Source: Phialophora verrucosa (lineage: Eukaryota; Ascomycota; Eurotiomycetes; Chaetothyriales; Herpotrichiellaceae). From it: 64,000 nucleotides of DNA. The notes beneath the pieces were generated by a model. It searched no databases. It worked only from the letters and a program-made list of their open reading frames with translations, and was not told the DNA's origin. Within the stretch, counting starts at the first letter, position 1. The number at the start of each line of letters is the position of its first letter. Made by a program: the position numbers and the translations under genes. The stretch spans positions 2,852,001 through 2,916,000 of the forward strand of contig MSED01000002.1 in NCBI GenBank assembly GCA_002099365.1. Reading direction: 5' to 3'. Shown here piece after piece: positions 12,281 to 24,021 of the stretch.

Positions 12281-13156
12281 ATGAAACAACCCGAGCCTCT
12301 CAGAGAACCGCTCGCCATGATGGCCCTTTCCGAGGAAAACATCTCGGACATCAACAAGGTCTCTCGCTTCCTCGCATGCTCGCAAATTCAATCGCTCTGG
12401 ACGTGTGAACCAGTTGATATTATAGTTCTGTGCGGCAACGCCATTCTGACTATCGCAGACCACGTATTCTCAGCACTGGAGTCGCGACCAGACCTGACGA
12501 GAACGCTGGTCATTTGCGGCGGTATTGGACATTCCACCCAATTCCTGTACGAGGCCGTTCGAGACAGCAGCAAATACAGCGTTCTAGCCGACCGGGCTTA
12601 TGGTTTGCCCGAGGCTGCTGTATACGAGCTGATGCTCCGAAATCATTATCCCAAGCTGGCAGAACGCATAGACAATGGCGAGACGAAGCTCATCATCGAG
12701 GACAGATCTGAAAACTGCGGGGCCAATGCGATCTATACGCGCCGGGTCCTCGAGCTCCATGGGATCAGGACGATGAAGTCTTGTATAATCGTGCAGGATC
12801 CCACCATGTCGCTGCGTACCCTAGCGGCATTTCAGCACACTTACCAGGACGTCTCACCCTCACCCGAGTTCTTCGCCTGTCCAACCTTTGTACCGAAGGT
12901 ATATCTTGATCACGACGGGCCGGGCAACGCGCAACTGGTGGCTTACTCCAAGGAGTCAATGAACGGGATCGAATCTGCAGCTCTTTGGGACAACCGACGC
13001 TTCTTCGACCTATTGATGGGCGAGATACCTCGGCTAAGAGACGATGAGAACGGCTACGGTCCCCGCGGGAAGGACTTCATCGTCCACGTCGACATCCCGG
13101 AGGAGGTCGAAATAGCTTGGGCACGACTCCAGAAAGTCTTGGATTTCAAGCGGTAA
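12281..13156 (+). CDS. DUF218 protein, closely YdcF-like
   Basis: A single intronless frame of 291 residues. It belongs to the DUF218 family (YdcF/SanA/ElyC group). The Rossmann-like core has IIVLCGNA (near residue 50), VICGGIGHST (near 80), EDRSENCGANA and SCIIVQDPTMSLRTLAAF, and a C-terminal block reading EIPRLRDDENGYGPRGKDF then IVHVDIPEEV. As I recall them, E. coli YdcF has almost the same GGIGHST, VVQDPTM and LPRLRDD...GYGPRGRDF blocks, so this is closer to a bacterial-type YdcF than to generic DUF218. The biochemical role of the family is poorly defined; YdcF was reported to bind S-adenosylmethionine. Start: the first credible ATG is 12281; upstream in-frame sequence lacks ATG. Confidence 0.8.
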   Translation: MKQPEPLREPLAMMALSEENISDINKVSRFLACSQIQSLWTCEPVDIIVLCGNAILTIADHVFSALESRPDLTRTLVICGGIGHSTQFLYEAVRDSSKYSVLADRAYGLPEAAVYELMLRNHYPKLAERIDNGETKLIIEDRSENCGANAIYTRRVLELHGIRTMKSCIIVQDPTMSLRTLAAFQHTYQDVSPSPEFFACPTFVPKVYLDHDGPGNAQLVAYSKESMNGIESAALWDNRRFFDLLMGEIPRLRDDENGYGPRGKDFIVHVDIPEEVEIAWARLQKVLDFKR

Positions 13157-13446
13157 GAATGCCATTCCAGGGCTTCTTATGTTTTTCAGATCCAGCAGGT
13201 GCCTGCCTGCATCTACTTTTGTCTCTTGGTTTATCTTCAATCACGTTTGCCCGAAATGTCCAAACATGGGCTGTGCAAGACTGCCCTGGAGCCTCTGGCC
13301 CCGTCGATCGTCCATGGACCGTGACGACGAGATATCCTTCCTTCTTCATCCACATGCAAGAGTCCGAACGCGTCCTCATGAAACCAACTCCCCATCATGA
13401 TCCAGGGTATATGTTCCAATATGAGCTGTCATTGCCCTCTGCGGGC

Positions 13447-13665
13447 CTAGTCCCACCAGTCTGGATTGCCCCTTCCGCTGTGTCCTTCGAACTTCTGCCG
13501 GCGATGGGACGCGCAGTCCTTGGTCTCTCCCGCCAGAGTGCGATGTCGATGAGTCTTGCATGGCTTGTTTTTCTTCGCGTGCTTGCAGAGGTTGTCCTTG
13601 GTCAACATGGAACCTTTGCAGCCGAAGTTCGGACAATGGTAGTGGATTCGGACGGTCTCGCACAT
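13447..13665 (-). CDS. Small Cys/His-rich hypothetical protein
   Basis: A 72-residue single-exon frame starting MCETVRIHYHCPNFGCKG and ending NPDWWD. It has Cys residues in CPNFGC, LCKH, PCKTH and CASH arrangements that could bind metal, and is rich in Lys, His and Arg. No signal peptide is evident. Many filamentous fungi carry similar short proteins beginning MCE or MCQ with a Tyr-x-Cys start, but I cannot name a family. Its coding status rests only on composition and a clean ATG. An overlapping plus-strand frame (13117-13713) looks like a shadow. Confidence 0.4.
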   Translation of the reverse strand: MCETVRIHYHCPNFGCKGSMLTKDNLCKHAKKNKPCKTHRHRTLAGETKDCASHRRQKFEGHSGRGNPDWWD

Positions 13666-14705
13666 GATGAGGTGAGAATATGCCGGTGGAAGCGTTGGGC
13701 TGGCTCGCTCTAGTTCGTGAGAGGAATGTTGTAACCGTCAAAATCGCTTCGAGCGTTCGCTCTTCGTTTCGTCGACGTTGTGTTCGGGCGGATCGTGCGC
13801 GCTGAAGACGAAGTGAGTCGACCGACGGTGGGCAAGGGTCCTCGGTGGCCACTTTATCACCTGTGTCCGGACCAGATCTTGAGACACCTGTCAAAGAGGT
13901 CGATCTGTCACATTGTCTCGATTATGCTACCATCCCGAGGGATCTTGAATCACATTTCCGGCACCTGGTTGCTCGAGAGCCGCACGACAGGTGAAATTGC
14001 AATGCTCGGATGCTTTTCTAGAAGGCTGCAGCATACGTCTTCCCCAACGTCGTGTCCGGGATCGGAGTCGCACAAGCCAGATTTCCCATGTTTGAGCATG
14101 CGGGTGTTTGCTTCCCGGGTTCCGTTCCGATCACGAGCCACAAGCACAGGGAGCAAACTCGGTAACAAATCAGTGGCGGTGAGAGCAAACTCGGTACATC
14201 GAACCGTGAAATCCTTGGTGCATGATACGGTCAGGCTGAGTGTGAGCGTGAGAGTGGTGCAGGTTTGAAGTTTGCATCTCAGACCCACCGTTCCGACTGA
14301 TAACGCAAAACAGGAAAGGCAATGTTTCAAAATTCATCATCATGTCTCATTTCGTCATCTCATGTCGGTAATTACAATTTGATGCTTGGTGCTGGTGAAC
14401 AGGGTATCTGCATGAAGAAAAACCATTAAGAGGGGCAGTGACAATTCCATGTCCTCTTCCCCCCGATCTCTGTCCGTCTCCCTTTCTTCTTTGGTCTGCG
14501 CCAATCCCAACCCTAATGCCTGCGATCTTTCCCTTCGCAAGGCAAGATAACCCCCGAGGACGTAACACGGTCCACAACGCAGAACAAAATGGTGACCTCC
14601 ACGGATACCAACGATGAGATGAAAACAAAAGCGACACTGTGATCCTCCAGGGACGCGAGGAGATGGTAAAAAGATGCCCCTGTGGCACGTGATGCAAGGT
14701 CGCAA
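13666..14705. other. Intergenic
   Basis: About 1 kb with no convincing gene. The minus-strand frame 13950-14330 is compositionally Thr/Leu/Cys-rich and lacks domains. Confidence 0.45.
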
Positions 14706-15725
14706 TCACGAAACTCCGACGTCGATCCTCGCACAGCTGGCGATTGTCGACCGTACCCTCTGATGAAACCCGCCATCGATCGCGTCGTCATACATGTCAT
14801 TCAACGGCCGAGGTAACATGCCCACACGACTGATTCGCTGCTTGACAGCCTCCTTGGCTGGGCCTAGCGCGTTGGCGACCCCATCCACGCCAATGCGGAG
14901 ATTGTAACAGATGAGCTTGTCGTGCTTCACGCCAGGGTAGTGTTCGGACGAGGCGGCGACAGAGAACTTCAGGTTCGAGTTGGCGAACGCGATGGCCGCC
15001 GACGGCGTGAAGCAATACTGTTCGAGGACTTCTGCCCGAAGGGCTGACATGTCCGGCACAGGTATAGGTTCCGGTTCTGGTGTCGGTTCCCAACAGATAG
15101 AAGAGCACGTGCTGAGCGGTGATGACGCCGGCGACGAGTTGGCGCTGGAGATGGAGCTCTGACGCGAATGCCGAGGCGACGATCGGGGCGAGCGTGGTGA
15201 CGGAGGAGTATTAATGTCAGTGTCGAGTGAATCGAAGGCCATGGCCAACGTCCGGAAATGCGAGGATGAACAAGCGTCCAGGGTCCGGGCATAGAAGCGC
15301 GTCTCTAACGCGCTGAGACGGGGCAGGCTCCCCACACAACTGTCGACGAGGTTGATGTGATCCTTGAGGATGGCATCCGCATCGTTGCTGTCGCCGAAAT
15401 CGACGGCAATGTGCGTCAGCGAAGGCCGAATCAAGGGGTGAATGTCCGGGTCCGATATGAACGCCAGGGCATCGGCCTCGGAGCGGAATACTAGAGCGTT
15501 GAGACTGTAGTAAAAGGTGATGGCCTCAGAGCGAATTTGGTGACAAGCGTCGAGCAGCCCGCGAGCATCCTCCTTGGATGGTCGCGAGGGCCGAAGTCGT
15601 CGTTGCGAAGGACATCTCAGTCGCATTGGTCGCGGCTGTTGAAAAGCGAACCTATAGATGAGGTTTCTCACCTCCGGAGGAAGGTCCAAAAGCCGAGAGG
15701 GCACCTCCGAAGCAGGTGATGCCAT
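14706..15725 (-). CDS. 2EXR-domain protein
   Basis: A single exon of 339 residues beginning MASPASEVPSRLLDLPPEV. The N-terminal LLDLPPEVRNLIYRFAF is the hallmark of the fungal 2EXR module (F-box-like), followed by ACHQIRSEAITFYYSLNALVF. The central region (about residues 170-220) is a Ser/Pro/Arg-rich linker (PPSPRSPRSSPRHSRQSSI), probably disordered and phosphorylatable. The C-terminus (residues 235-339) is moderately ordered. Proteins of this class are numerous in Pezizomycotina and generally uncharacterised. ATG at 15725 is well placed and no intron is needed. Confidence 0.8.
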   Translation of the reverse strand: MASPASEVPSRLLDLPPEVRNLIYRFAFQQPRPMRLRCPSQRRLRPSRPSKEDARGLLDACHQIRSEAITFYYSLNALVFRSEADALAFISDPDIHPLIRPSLTHIAVDFGDSNDADAILKDHINLVDSCVGSLPRLSALETRFYARTLDACSSSHFRTLAMAFDSLDTDINTPPSPRSPRSSPRHSRQSSISSANSSPASSPLSTCSSICWEPTPEPEPIPVPDMSALRAEVLEQYCFTPSAAIAFANSNLKFSVAASSEHYPGVKHDKLICYNLRIGVDGVANALGPAKEAVKQRISRVGMLPRPLNDMYDDAIDGGFHQRVRSTIASCARIDVGVS

Positions 15726-17273
15726 GGTTGAGATCGCCTGCCGTGCTGTCGTTTGCAGATCTGTGAAAGATGTGCCACCAGTCCAACCAGTTGGACGGGG
15801 AGAGGGGTGAAGAGGAGAAGGATAAGAGAGACAGGCACGGCGTCTGAAGAATGTAAAAAAGGGTGCCGTTGTCTCACAGCTATGATAAACAATGTCGTTG
15901 AGAATTCAAGCACTCCCCTTCGGTATCTGTGTCTTGTGCTAGCAATGTTGTGGCGTCGAGCTCCCCCTTAAAAGATGATTCATCTGATCCGACGTGGTGT
16001 GGTGAGGCAGCTCGTGGCGACTGAGCACCTTACCAAAATAGAAAGTCGGCGGTTCCCTCAATCTCACACAACATAAGAAGCGAAAGGCGTGGGACCGTGG
16101 TATTGATTGTGTAGCGAGGACGCCGGCCTTTCCACAATGCAAATCCGGGGAATTGTTGCTGAATAGTTCGAAGCTTAGACCCGTCAGTTGGGCGAGGAGG
16201 GGACTTGGGAGCGAAGGGAGCGAAGGGAGCAGATCCAGGAATTCCAGGACAGCGGCCGACCAGACTTGAAGAAGAAAAGGGCGAGGTTGGTGAGTGACGG
16301 AGTGACTTTAGATGAGACAGCTACTTTCCATGTGGTCAGTGGTTGCCCCCTCTGGTGGAGGTTTGGCCGGCCTGTTTCCTCTAGCCTGGGGTGGTTGGTA
16401 ACGCAGAGGCTTGCAGTTGCTCGAGGCCACAAGGCGAGGCATGTATTTCGATAGTGGAACCTTTTTTTGATTGACTTTGCCATGCCATGTCGCAATGTCT
16501 CACTTTAGCCCCCCTGGAGGCAGGGCAACTCTGGCCTTGATCAGGTTTAACCCCCGGGAAATTGGATCACGGTACCTGCGAGATACGCCGGGGTGGCTAC
16601 GGAGCTTTGACGAATCGCGTGGCCCGAAAAGCAGAGCCACTTTGCCAGCGCGGTACGCCATTGGCGGAGATCATCGAGCTGCGGCGGTAGTGTCGCTAGT
16701 GCGGTTTTAGCGAGGATATTAATATCCGAAGCCTAATGCAGCCACAAGGCACTGCTCGCTCGCAGCCAATCGAGCTCCCCTCCCCCCCCAACGGCCCCAG
16801 CCACGGCCTTGACTGCGTTCTGCCCAAATCTTTCCTTAGGGCTCCGCCGTCCCCTGAACCCTTCCGCATCGCCCGTGCGCCGGACTCTGCTACGTCACCC
16901 GTGACCACATTCCGATAAGATACACAGAGGGCCTTGGTGACACGCCAGATCAGGGCGAAGAAGCGAAAGAAAACCCCTCTTTTGGCCGGACTGATCGGCA
17001 AGGTGAAGACATCATCACGAGATCGGCCATCTGAACTCAAACTCTGAGTTTAATACTACTCGTAGACGTGCGTCGAGTGAATTCCCTCGTTACTGTGCAG
17101 GTCCTGTCTCCGCTACGACACTACTCCGTACTCGTACTTTGGACGTCTCGAGGCTCAATCTCTGAGACCGTCACCGGGCCACCGGGTACCGTTGGGCACA
17201 ATCGGAATGTCAGCCCATCAGAATGCACGTCGTGACACCACCGTTTTCCGGATTTAGACCTTTGCAGCGGCTG
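15726..17273. other. Intergenic
   Basis: 1.5 kb between the 2EXR gene start and the 3' end of the sugar transporter. Short open frames around 16180-16500 and 16700-17040 on both strands lack domains and have no intron-exon logic. A C-run (tcccccccca) lies near 16781-16790. Nothing else seen. Confidence 0.5.
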
Positions 17274-19557
17274 TCACTGTACTGACGCTGGGCTTTCGGC
17301 GTGCCTGCTCGTCGAGACAAAGTCGCGCTTCTCATTCTCCTCCTCGGCCAATACCTTGGCGGTCAATTCGTGCCGTTGCTTTTCGGTTGCGTCCGCAAAA
17401 TGCACCACCACCTCGTCGCCAAACAAGGCGTTGATCTCTTCCAGCGATTTGCCTTTCGTCTGTGCACGTATGGTCAGCAGCTGAGTCCGGTGCTAATTCG
17501 GCACAGATGCAGCCTTACCTCGGGACACCAGAAGTAGACGATCAGGATGTTGATAAACGTCAAGCAGACGAAAATGATGTAGTACTTCCACTTGATGTTC
17601 GCCAGAGCTGTCGGGGCGGCTTCAACGTACACTAACGTTGACAGGAACGTTCCCGCGAGCGACCAGGCTACACCCTGCGATCGGATGGTGGTCGGGAAGA
17701 TCTCCGCTGCACCCAAGATATGCATGTCAGCGCAGTCCGGGATTGGCCCATCCGCATTCCAATATAACTCGCCGGACGGAGTGAGGTCGTCATGACAAAC
17801 GGCACATGCGGGGCATGGCACCTTCGGACATGCCTACCTTAGAGGTCGCCCTACGGAGCTGGCATGTAGGCCGCATGCACAGTCCTGTCGGACCCTCTCC
17901 GTCCTGACTGTTTCACGGCATGTCTGTTGCCAGGGGCTCTGATCATGCATGGAAGGTAAAAGAAGGACCGGAATGCACTTACAGCAATACACATAGCCGA
18001 CCACGTCGATCCCGCCACCGTAGAACGTGATGAAACAGAACGAGAAGAAGACTCCCATCGAAAGTCCGGCATGGTTAGTCGTACCCGCGTATTCGGCGAT
18101 CATGGCGGTCTCCAGGCATACCGAAAGCATGCATCCAGCGAGTCCGGTGACTGTATTTTAAGTGATGCCCAACATCGTCAGCTCTTCCATTCCGACGTTA
18201 CACAGACAAAAAGACCGCAAACGGATTCCGAACTTACGCAGCAGTGGTTTTCGTCCTACTTTATCAAGCAGCAGCGCGCCCACGAAGTTGGATATTGTTG
18301 CAACCGTAACGTAGGCCGCTCCCAGGATCAATGGAACTCCGCCCGTGAGGCCGAGATTCTGGTACAAGGAGACGATGTATACTGGCGCAAATTCCGTGAG
18401 AAAAGGTCCCCTCGTTTAGGCAGTGTATCCCGTCGAGTCGACTTACCATAGATGACCTGCGCGCCTGTCGATTGAGCGGCATACTGCAGGGGCTATTCAG
18501 CACTCGAGCGGCAAGAGACTGTGAGAAACACAAACCTGAATGAAGAAGCCCATCCAAAACCGCTTCCGATAGGTCTTGTTCTTGAGCATGCCGCCCCATC
18601 CGCCTCCTTCTTTCCATGCCGCGGCGTCAACTTGAACCTGTTGGGTCATTTGATAGAATTCTTCACGGGCGTATTGGAGGGCTCCGTCGTCTTCGGCATC
18701 GCCTCCATGCAGACGTTTGACAATCCGCCATGCCTCGTCGCGGCGATCTCTCGTCAGCACTGGGCAATGTGAGCGCTTTGCACCACGACAGAAGAGTCCC
18801 AGCAGTCCACTTACACCAACGGGGGGATTCTGGGATCCACGGAGCACACAAAGCTAGCGCCAAAGGCGGGATGATCGATAGGGCAATCGGGAATCGCCAC
18901 TGGAAGGACAAATTCGAAGAATAATATGTCCCAGCACCAACCCAGCCGGCGATGGCATATCCCATCACAATCCAGGTGCCGTGCTGGCCGACCAAGAAGC
19001 CACGCGCATTCGGAGGTGCTGAAAAATGGCGTCAGCAGGCATTCAAACAGGGCAGTTGCAAGTGGCTTGTGCTCACAGATTTCGGCTTGATAGAGGGGAA
19101 TCAGAACAACCATCATGCCAATCCCCCAGCCTGCTATGAATCGCGAGACCAAAAACATGGCGATATTGACGGAGCCACTATTTTATCATCGCGTTAGTCA
19201 TTTGAGGAACGTATTTTGGACGAACCGACTCCAGCCTTTCGATATCACTTACGTTTCAAGGGCTCCTCCTATGACATTGACCGCCGAGGCAAGGTACATG
19301 GTCTCCTTCCTGCCGCGAGCCTCGCACATCCAGCCCACATGAAGCGCGCCGAAAAGCGCCCCTGCGCAATAGAGCCCGTTGATGGTGCCGGTGATTGCGT
19401 TGGTGTAGTCGGTGTTCGCTTGTAGGTTGAATTTCTGAATGAAGCCAGGTTGTCCGATGGTATTGGAGATGACCGAGAAGCCATATCCGAAGGTCAAACT
19501 CCCCAGGGTCAAGACGAGGATAATGCGTAGATTGTACCAGGTGTATGTTCTCGCCAT
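17274..19557 (-). CDS. MFS sugar transporter (SP family), nine exons
   Basis: Exons 19557-19253, 19177-19077, 19018-18815, 18759-18536, 18483-18447, 18381-18238, 18150-17983, 17706-17519 and 17459-17274 encode 518 residues, the normal length for fungal hexose/disaccharide transporters. Family signatures: GWMCEARGRKE, VSRFIAGWGIGMM, YQAEISPPNARGFLVGQHG, the sugar-transport signature PESPRWLL, DKVGRKPLLL, SEIFPTTIRSQG and the C-terminal PETKGKSLEEI. Expected location is the plasma membrane with 12 helices. One exon is only 37 nt, and the seventh intron is 276 nt, four to five times longer than the others. The gene is divergent from a Zn2Cys6 regulator (ATG-to-ATG 890 bp), which could control it. 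The substrate cannot be told. Confidence 0.9.
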
Positions 19558-20447
19558 GTTGATCGCAACTAATCGCAACACGAACAACACAGAAGGACGC
19601 AGGAGGTAGCTAGTTCTGCACGTTGACTGTGGGGTCTCCACGCATTGATATACATCGTTTCCATCGTTGCGGGTCTAGGCTCGAGAACGGTGTGAGGATG
19701 TCAACATCCTGGCTTTGTCTGTACTTAGGCTATACCGTGCTGACTCGGTTATTCAGGCCGATGATGAAGGTTTCGGCCGGGATTTACAGCGAAAGACGCC
19801 CGATGCGGGACGGGGAAATGCGCTTTTCGAAGCCACGGCGGTGCATTTGCGTGAGCTCCTCGATATTGTGTTGTTGGATACGTACCTGCGCTGGGGTGAA
19901 CGGCTCGACACGCAACTGCAGACGCCTCGAACAGTGATGTTATGGTCGCTGTAAGGTACAGTCGAAGGGTCCCCTCGACAGGGGTCTTCAATGCCGACCT
20001 TCCCTCCTCATCTCCAACTCCCCGGCAAACTCTCGCCCACTACTTCGCACGACCCCCAGGACCCCTCTTTGGTGATCATTGCCAAGAGCACAGGGTAGGA
20101 TTCTCACTAGACATGTGCCTGCCTGGCGCCCGTAATACCAGTACTGCAACGCATGATGTGGTGCGCAAGAGGGGACGGCCCTAGGTTCGCGGAACAGAAG
20201 ATATGGCCTGGTCCATTTCCCCTCCGCTCCTGCTGTCTGCTCTACTCATCATTGGCACCTGTGACTCGCTGTCAAGCTCTAGCCTTGCATTGGCACCGGC
20301 CTCCTTCCGCAGCCCCTCCTGCAGTACCCCAACATTCTCAGTCCCGCGGTTCATTCAAAAGGATCACACCTGGACAAATCCCGGGGCATAGCCTATGCTT
20401 TCACTTCCTTCTCACGGCCTTCGACTTCCGAAGCGTGACTCCGCCAA
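19558..20447. other. Divergent promoter, sugar transporter / Zn2Cys6 regulator
   Basis: 890 bp between two divergent start codons. Open frames here show no protein-like composition. Confidence 0.5.
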
Positions 20448-22699
20448 ATGCAGGATCAACCACATCAGAGCTCATCGACACAGCGTGGCCGCCCGAGGCA
20501 GCGTTCGGCTGTTGCTTGCACGTGGTGTCACTCGAGGCGTGTCAAGTGCAATGCTGCGGCGAAGGGGACGCCCTGCTCGAACTGTGAGGTCGCGCATCGG
20601 AACTGCCTCCTCATCGAGAGCAAGCGAGGCAAGAAGCGGAAGGTGTCGACGTCTCCTCCCGCCGTCCAGAATGATCTGCCAGGTACAACGCCCAAATCTC
20701 CAGGAGATGCTCCTCCTGAACCGGGCAACGTCTACGATCCGTTGAAAGGGGTTCGCACTCGGCCGCAGACTGCCCAGGATGGCCGTCCTCGGCCCGCGTC
20801 TACTTCGACCTGTGTCGCCGACCAGCCCGATACAGGACAAGAGACTCAGGAGACTCTCTATGCCCAGGTGCTCGACAAGGCTTCCAATGCGGGTGCCCTC
20901 CCTGAAATCAAGGAAGGCGTGGTCCATTCGTGCTACATGGGAGAAACCTTCAACTTAACTCATCTGCTACGACAGACGAATGCGGACTCTGCTCGACCCA
21001 CGCGCAAGAGACACTACTTGGTGCGATTTGACCCGACAAGTCGAACAACAAACGCTGTGGAAGAAGACAGCTTTCTGTTGTCATTCCTTCGGCATCAGGG
21101 CTGCTTCACCATACCTTCTGTCCACACTTGTTACCAGTTATTCCGCACCTACTTCGAGTTTGTCCACCCTCACTACCCAATCCTCGACCGAGCGGATTTC
21201 GCTGCCCACTACACTGATCTCGAACATCCACCATCCTATCTATTACTCCAGTCCGTCTTATTTATGGCTGCCGGTCATTGTGATCTCTCCGTCCTTATTG
21301 AGGCTGGCTTTCATTCGCGCTACCACGCTCGAAAGACCTTTTTTCAGCGTGCGAAAGCTCTCTATGACAGCGATCACGAACCAAACAAAGTTACTGTCGT
21401 GCAAGCGGTCTTCCTTATCAGCTTCTGGTGGAATGGTCCAACGGATCAAAAAGACACATGGCATTGGCTCGGCGTCGCCATCAGTCTAGCACTCACCCTC
21501 GGAATGCACCGTTCGACCAAACATTCAGACATGAAACCAAAAGATCGGTGTTTATGGAAGAAGATCTGGTGGTCGCTCTTTGCAGAGGTAGGCAACCTCG
21601 TCATGCCCGACAGTCACAGACTAATCTCTCCCTCTAGGACAAGCATGCGGCCACCGCACTTGGTCGACCGGTCCATACTCGACGAAGAGACTGTGATGTG
21701 GAGCTCCTCGAGGTCACCGACTTCAATGAACAACCTGTCTCGAGGCCCGATATCTTCGGCGCTCCGGAGCACGTTGATTGCCACTATGTGATTGCCCTAG
21801 TTGAGCTTTCCTTCATCGCCGAAAGCATTGTCGAGAAGTCTTTTACGGCGTTTAATGCCACCACGGCCGACAACGTTGACATGTTTCAGGATTGTTCCGA
21901 TGCGCTTGAGCAGTGGAAATCGCGACTCCCGCCGCAGCTATCTATTGACAACACAAGCAACTGCCTGTGGACGAGCATGTTGCACATTGCACACAGGTAT
22001 GCCGCACACACTGTTGTGCTCCTTCATAACTGACCCCTACTCTTTAGCTGGTTTGAAATTGTCACCCATCGTTCCATTACACCGCAAGACCTGTCTCCAC
22101 CTTCCATGAAAACTGCTCATGCTCTGGCGATGGATGCAGCAAACCGTATGGTTCGCATCGTTGAAGAACTCCTCTCGCAATCCCACATCCTGCACTGCCC
22201 CATTCACATTGTCCCAGCATTATTCGCAGCCATGGGGATGCAAGCGGTAGACATATGCTCCGGACAGTCAATCCTCGAACAGCTCGGGGTTGTCAAAGTC
22301 CGCCTCGCCATGATAGCTCTGCGGGAACTTCAAAGCACTTGGCCGGTGAGCGGCTGGATCTTCCGCCTCTTCGCAAAGATTGTGCGCCGGATACGCAACG
22401 GTGATGAATTGTTACCCAACGAGCCTGTCAATGGGTTGTACGTCCCGGCAAAGAGCCACGCCCTCAATCATGAGGGCGAAGGTGAACTCGACCCAGAGCA
22501 GCCGTCAATGGTGAATGGCAAATTGCCATACGGGCAAGACCCAAGCTTGACCCAGTTATACACAGTGTCGTCAAGTCATCATCCCAGTCGACACTTCTTC
22601 CCTGAAGCTTCCAACGTTGCCATGCCTTTGAGCTATCCAGCGGACTGGGGAACCATACTTGACGATGTAGCATGGGCGGATTTCGAGTACGAATTCTGA
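20448..22699 (+). CDS. Zn2Cys6 transcription factor, AmdR/CTF1-like
   Basis: Exons 20448-21587, 21638-21996 and 22048-22699 encode 716 residues. The zinc cluster is at residues 24-53 (ACTWCHSRRVKC, then CSNC and Cys53), followed by the basic SKRGKKRKV. A full fungal-specific regulator domain follows: RTYFEFVHPHYPILDRADF, WWNGPTDQKDTWHWLG, LGMHRSTKHSDMKPKDR, WKKIWWSLFAE. The A-C-x-W/S-C-H-x-R-x-V-x-C start with this middle region resembles AmdR (omega-amino-acid and lactam regulator) and CTF1-type (lipid/cutinase) factors; I cannot separate these by eye. The gene ends 38 bp from the convergent cyclase gene. If it is AmdR-like, the lam cluster at 41.6-52.6 kb would be a natural target. Confidence 0.85.
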
Positions 22700-22737
22700 A
22701 TGGAAGGCTTCAATTCAGGGCAGTCCCTTGATTCGAT

Positions 22738-24021
22738 CTACAATATGCATATGGCGTTCGGGGGGCTTGCGACGCCACCGGGAAAGTTGAGCGGTGCACT
22801 GGTGAAGAGGAAGCTCCACTTGTTCAGCCTCCGACAAGTCTCAGCAAGCTCGTCAAGATCGAACATTTCCCCCACTGGCATTCCGAATAGAGCAATCAGG
22901 TTGTCGTGCAATCCTGTCACAGAGGGTCAGCTGCATGATGAAGGACCGGGTCATCGTCACTCACGCCACCTCTCGGTCTTCGCAGGCCATGCCTCGAACA
23001 CGTTCGCATCACCGCCCACAGCGGCGAAATGCCGATTCCAGAGCCACTCCACCGACTCTTTGGTGCCCTCGACGCCCGCCCAGGTCGATCCGTCTACCGT
23101 ACCTTTTCGCCGTTCCTCACTAGTGGCTTCCCTATACCACTTGACGAAACCGGACCGAATGAGCAATATATCCCCGTGGCGAAACTCGGTGCCTTGCCAA
23201 GCAGCGACTGCTTCGAGGTCTTTCTCCGAGATTGCGTGCCGCTCGATTGGCGAGTACGAAATGCCTCGTTCTTGGGCCCACGAGAGGTAATCGAGTAGTA
23301 CGCCCCTGCCAACAACCCCCCCTCTCTCCGACCATCGATCGATACCATTGCGGACTTCGGCGTTTTGGCCTGTGATTTCAGCAGCTGTCACGCCGTTGTA
23401 AAACAATCCGGTCGGCTGATGCGCCCAGTGTCCTTGCCAAGTCGAGCTGTATCAGCAAATAGCTATACCTCGTGCTAGGCAGAGGAAGCGCAGTGCATGG
23501 TACTCACTAAACCCATCCCACTGGCTCCCACTCTGAGTATTCATATACACCTCATCGTCATGACCCGTCCAAGGACAGTCCTTCCCCTGGGCCTCCCTCA
23601 ACGACATGATCTTGTGGCTGGGCGGTCTTCTGTTCGAATGCGGGGTCTGACAATTATCCAACGACCAGTTGATGGCCACGCTGATTCCATGTTGAATCTC
23701 CCTCTTGGCAGCCAAAACCGTCCCAGGCGTCAAGAGGTTCAGGGTGCCTAATTCGTCAGGCCTGTCAAGACTCAACAGCTTGTCCCACAGCCCCCAAGTG
23801 CAGCCGGCAGGGAGGCCACGGACTGCTGGAAGATCGGCAAAACAGGGGACCTTGACCGTTTTGCCGTTCGGGAGATCTAGGATACATGGTGTCTCCCCAG
23901 TTGAGACTGAGCCTGAGTTCGATTCTCCATGATGGCCATTGACTGTAATATGGGAATGGGGTATCGTAGTTGGTGTCGGTGTCGGGGACGAGGATGAGAT
24001 TGGGACCACCGGTGCGAGCAT
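22738..24021 (-). CDS. Cyclase-family (kynurenine formamidase-like) metal-dependent hydrolase
   Basis: Exons 24021-23508, 23432-22965 and 22913-22738 encode 385 residues. The N-terminus (residues 1-45) is Ser/Thr/Pro-rich and may be a leader. The core has FADLPAVRGLPAGCTWGLWD, DELGTLNLLTPGTV, NTQSGSQWDGFRHWAHQ (the metal-binding region of the fungal branch), PTGLFYNGVTAAEI, GDILLIRSGFVKWY, AAVGGDANVFEAWPA and LIALFGMPVGEMFDLDELA. This is the PF04199 cyclase family; bacterial members open cyclic or amide bonds, and the substrates of the fungal members are mostly unknown. The first intron uses a CAAG acceptor. I chose it because it alone gives WDGFRHWAHQ without a stop. Confidence 0.85.

Noticed and set aside
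13117..13713. 198-codon plus-strand frame
   Set aside because: No recognisable domain and overlaps the end of the YdcF gene; composition looks like a chance frame.
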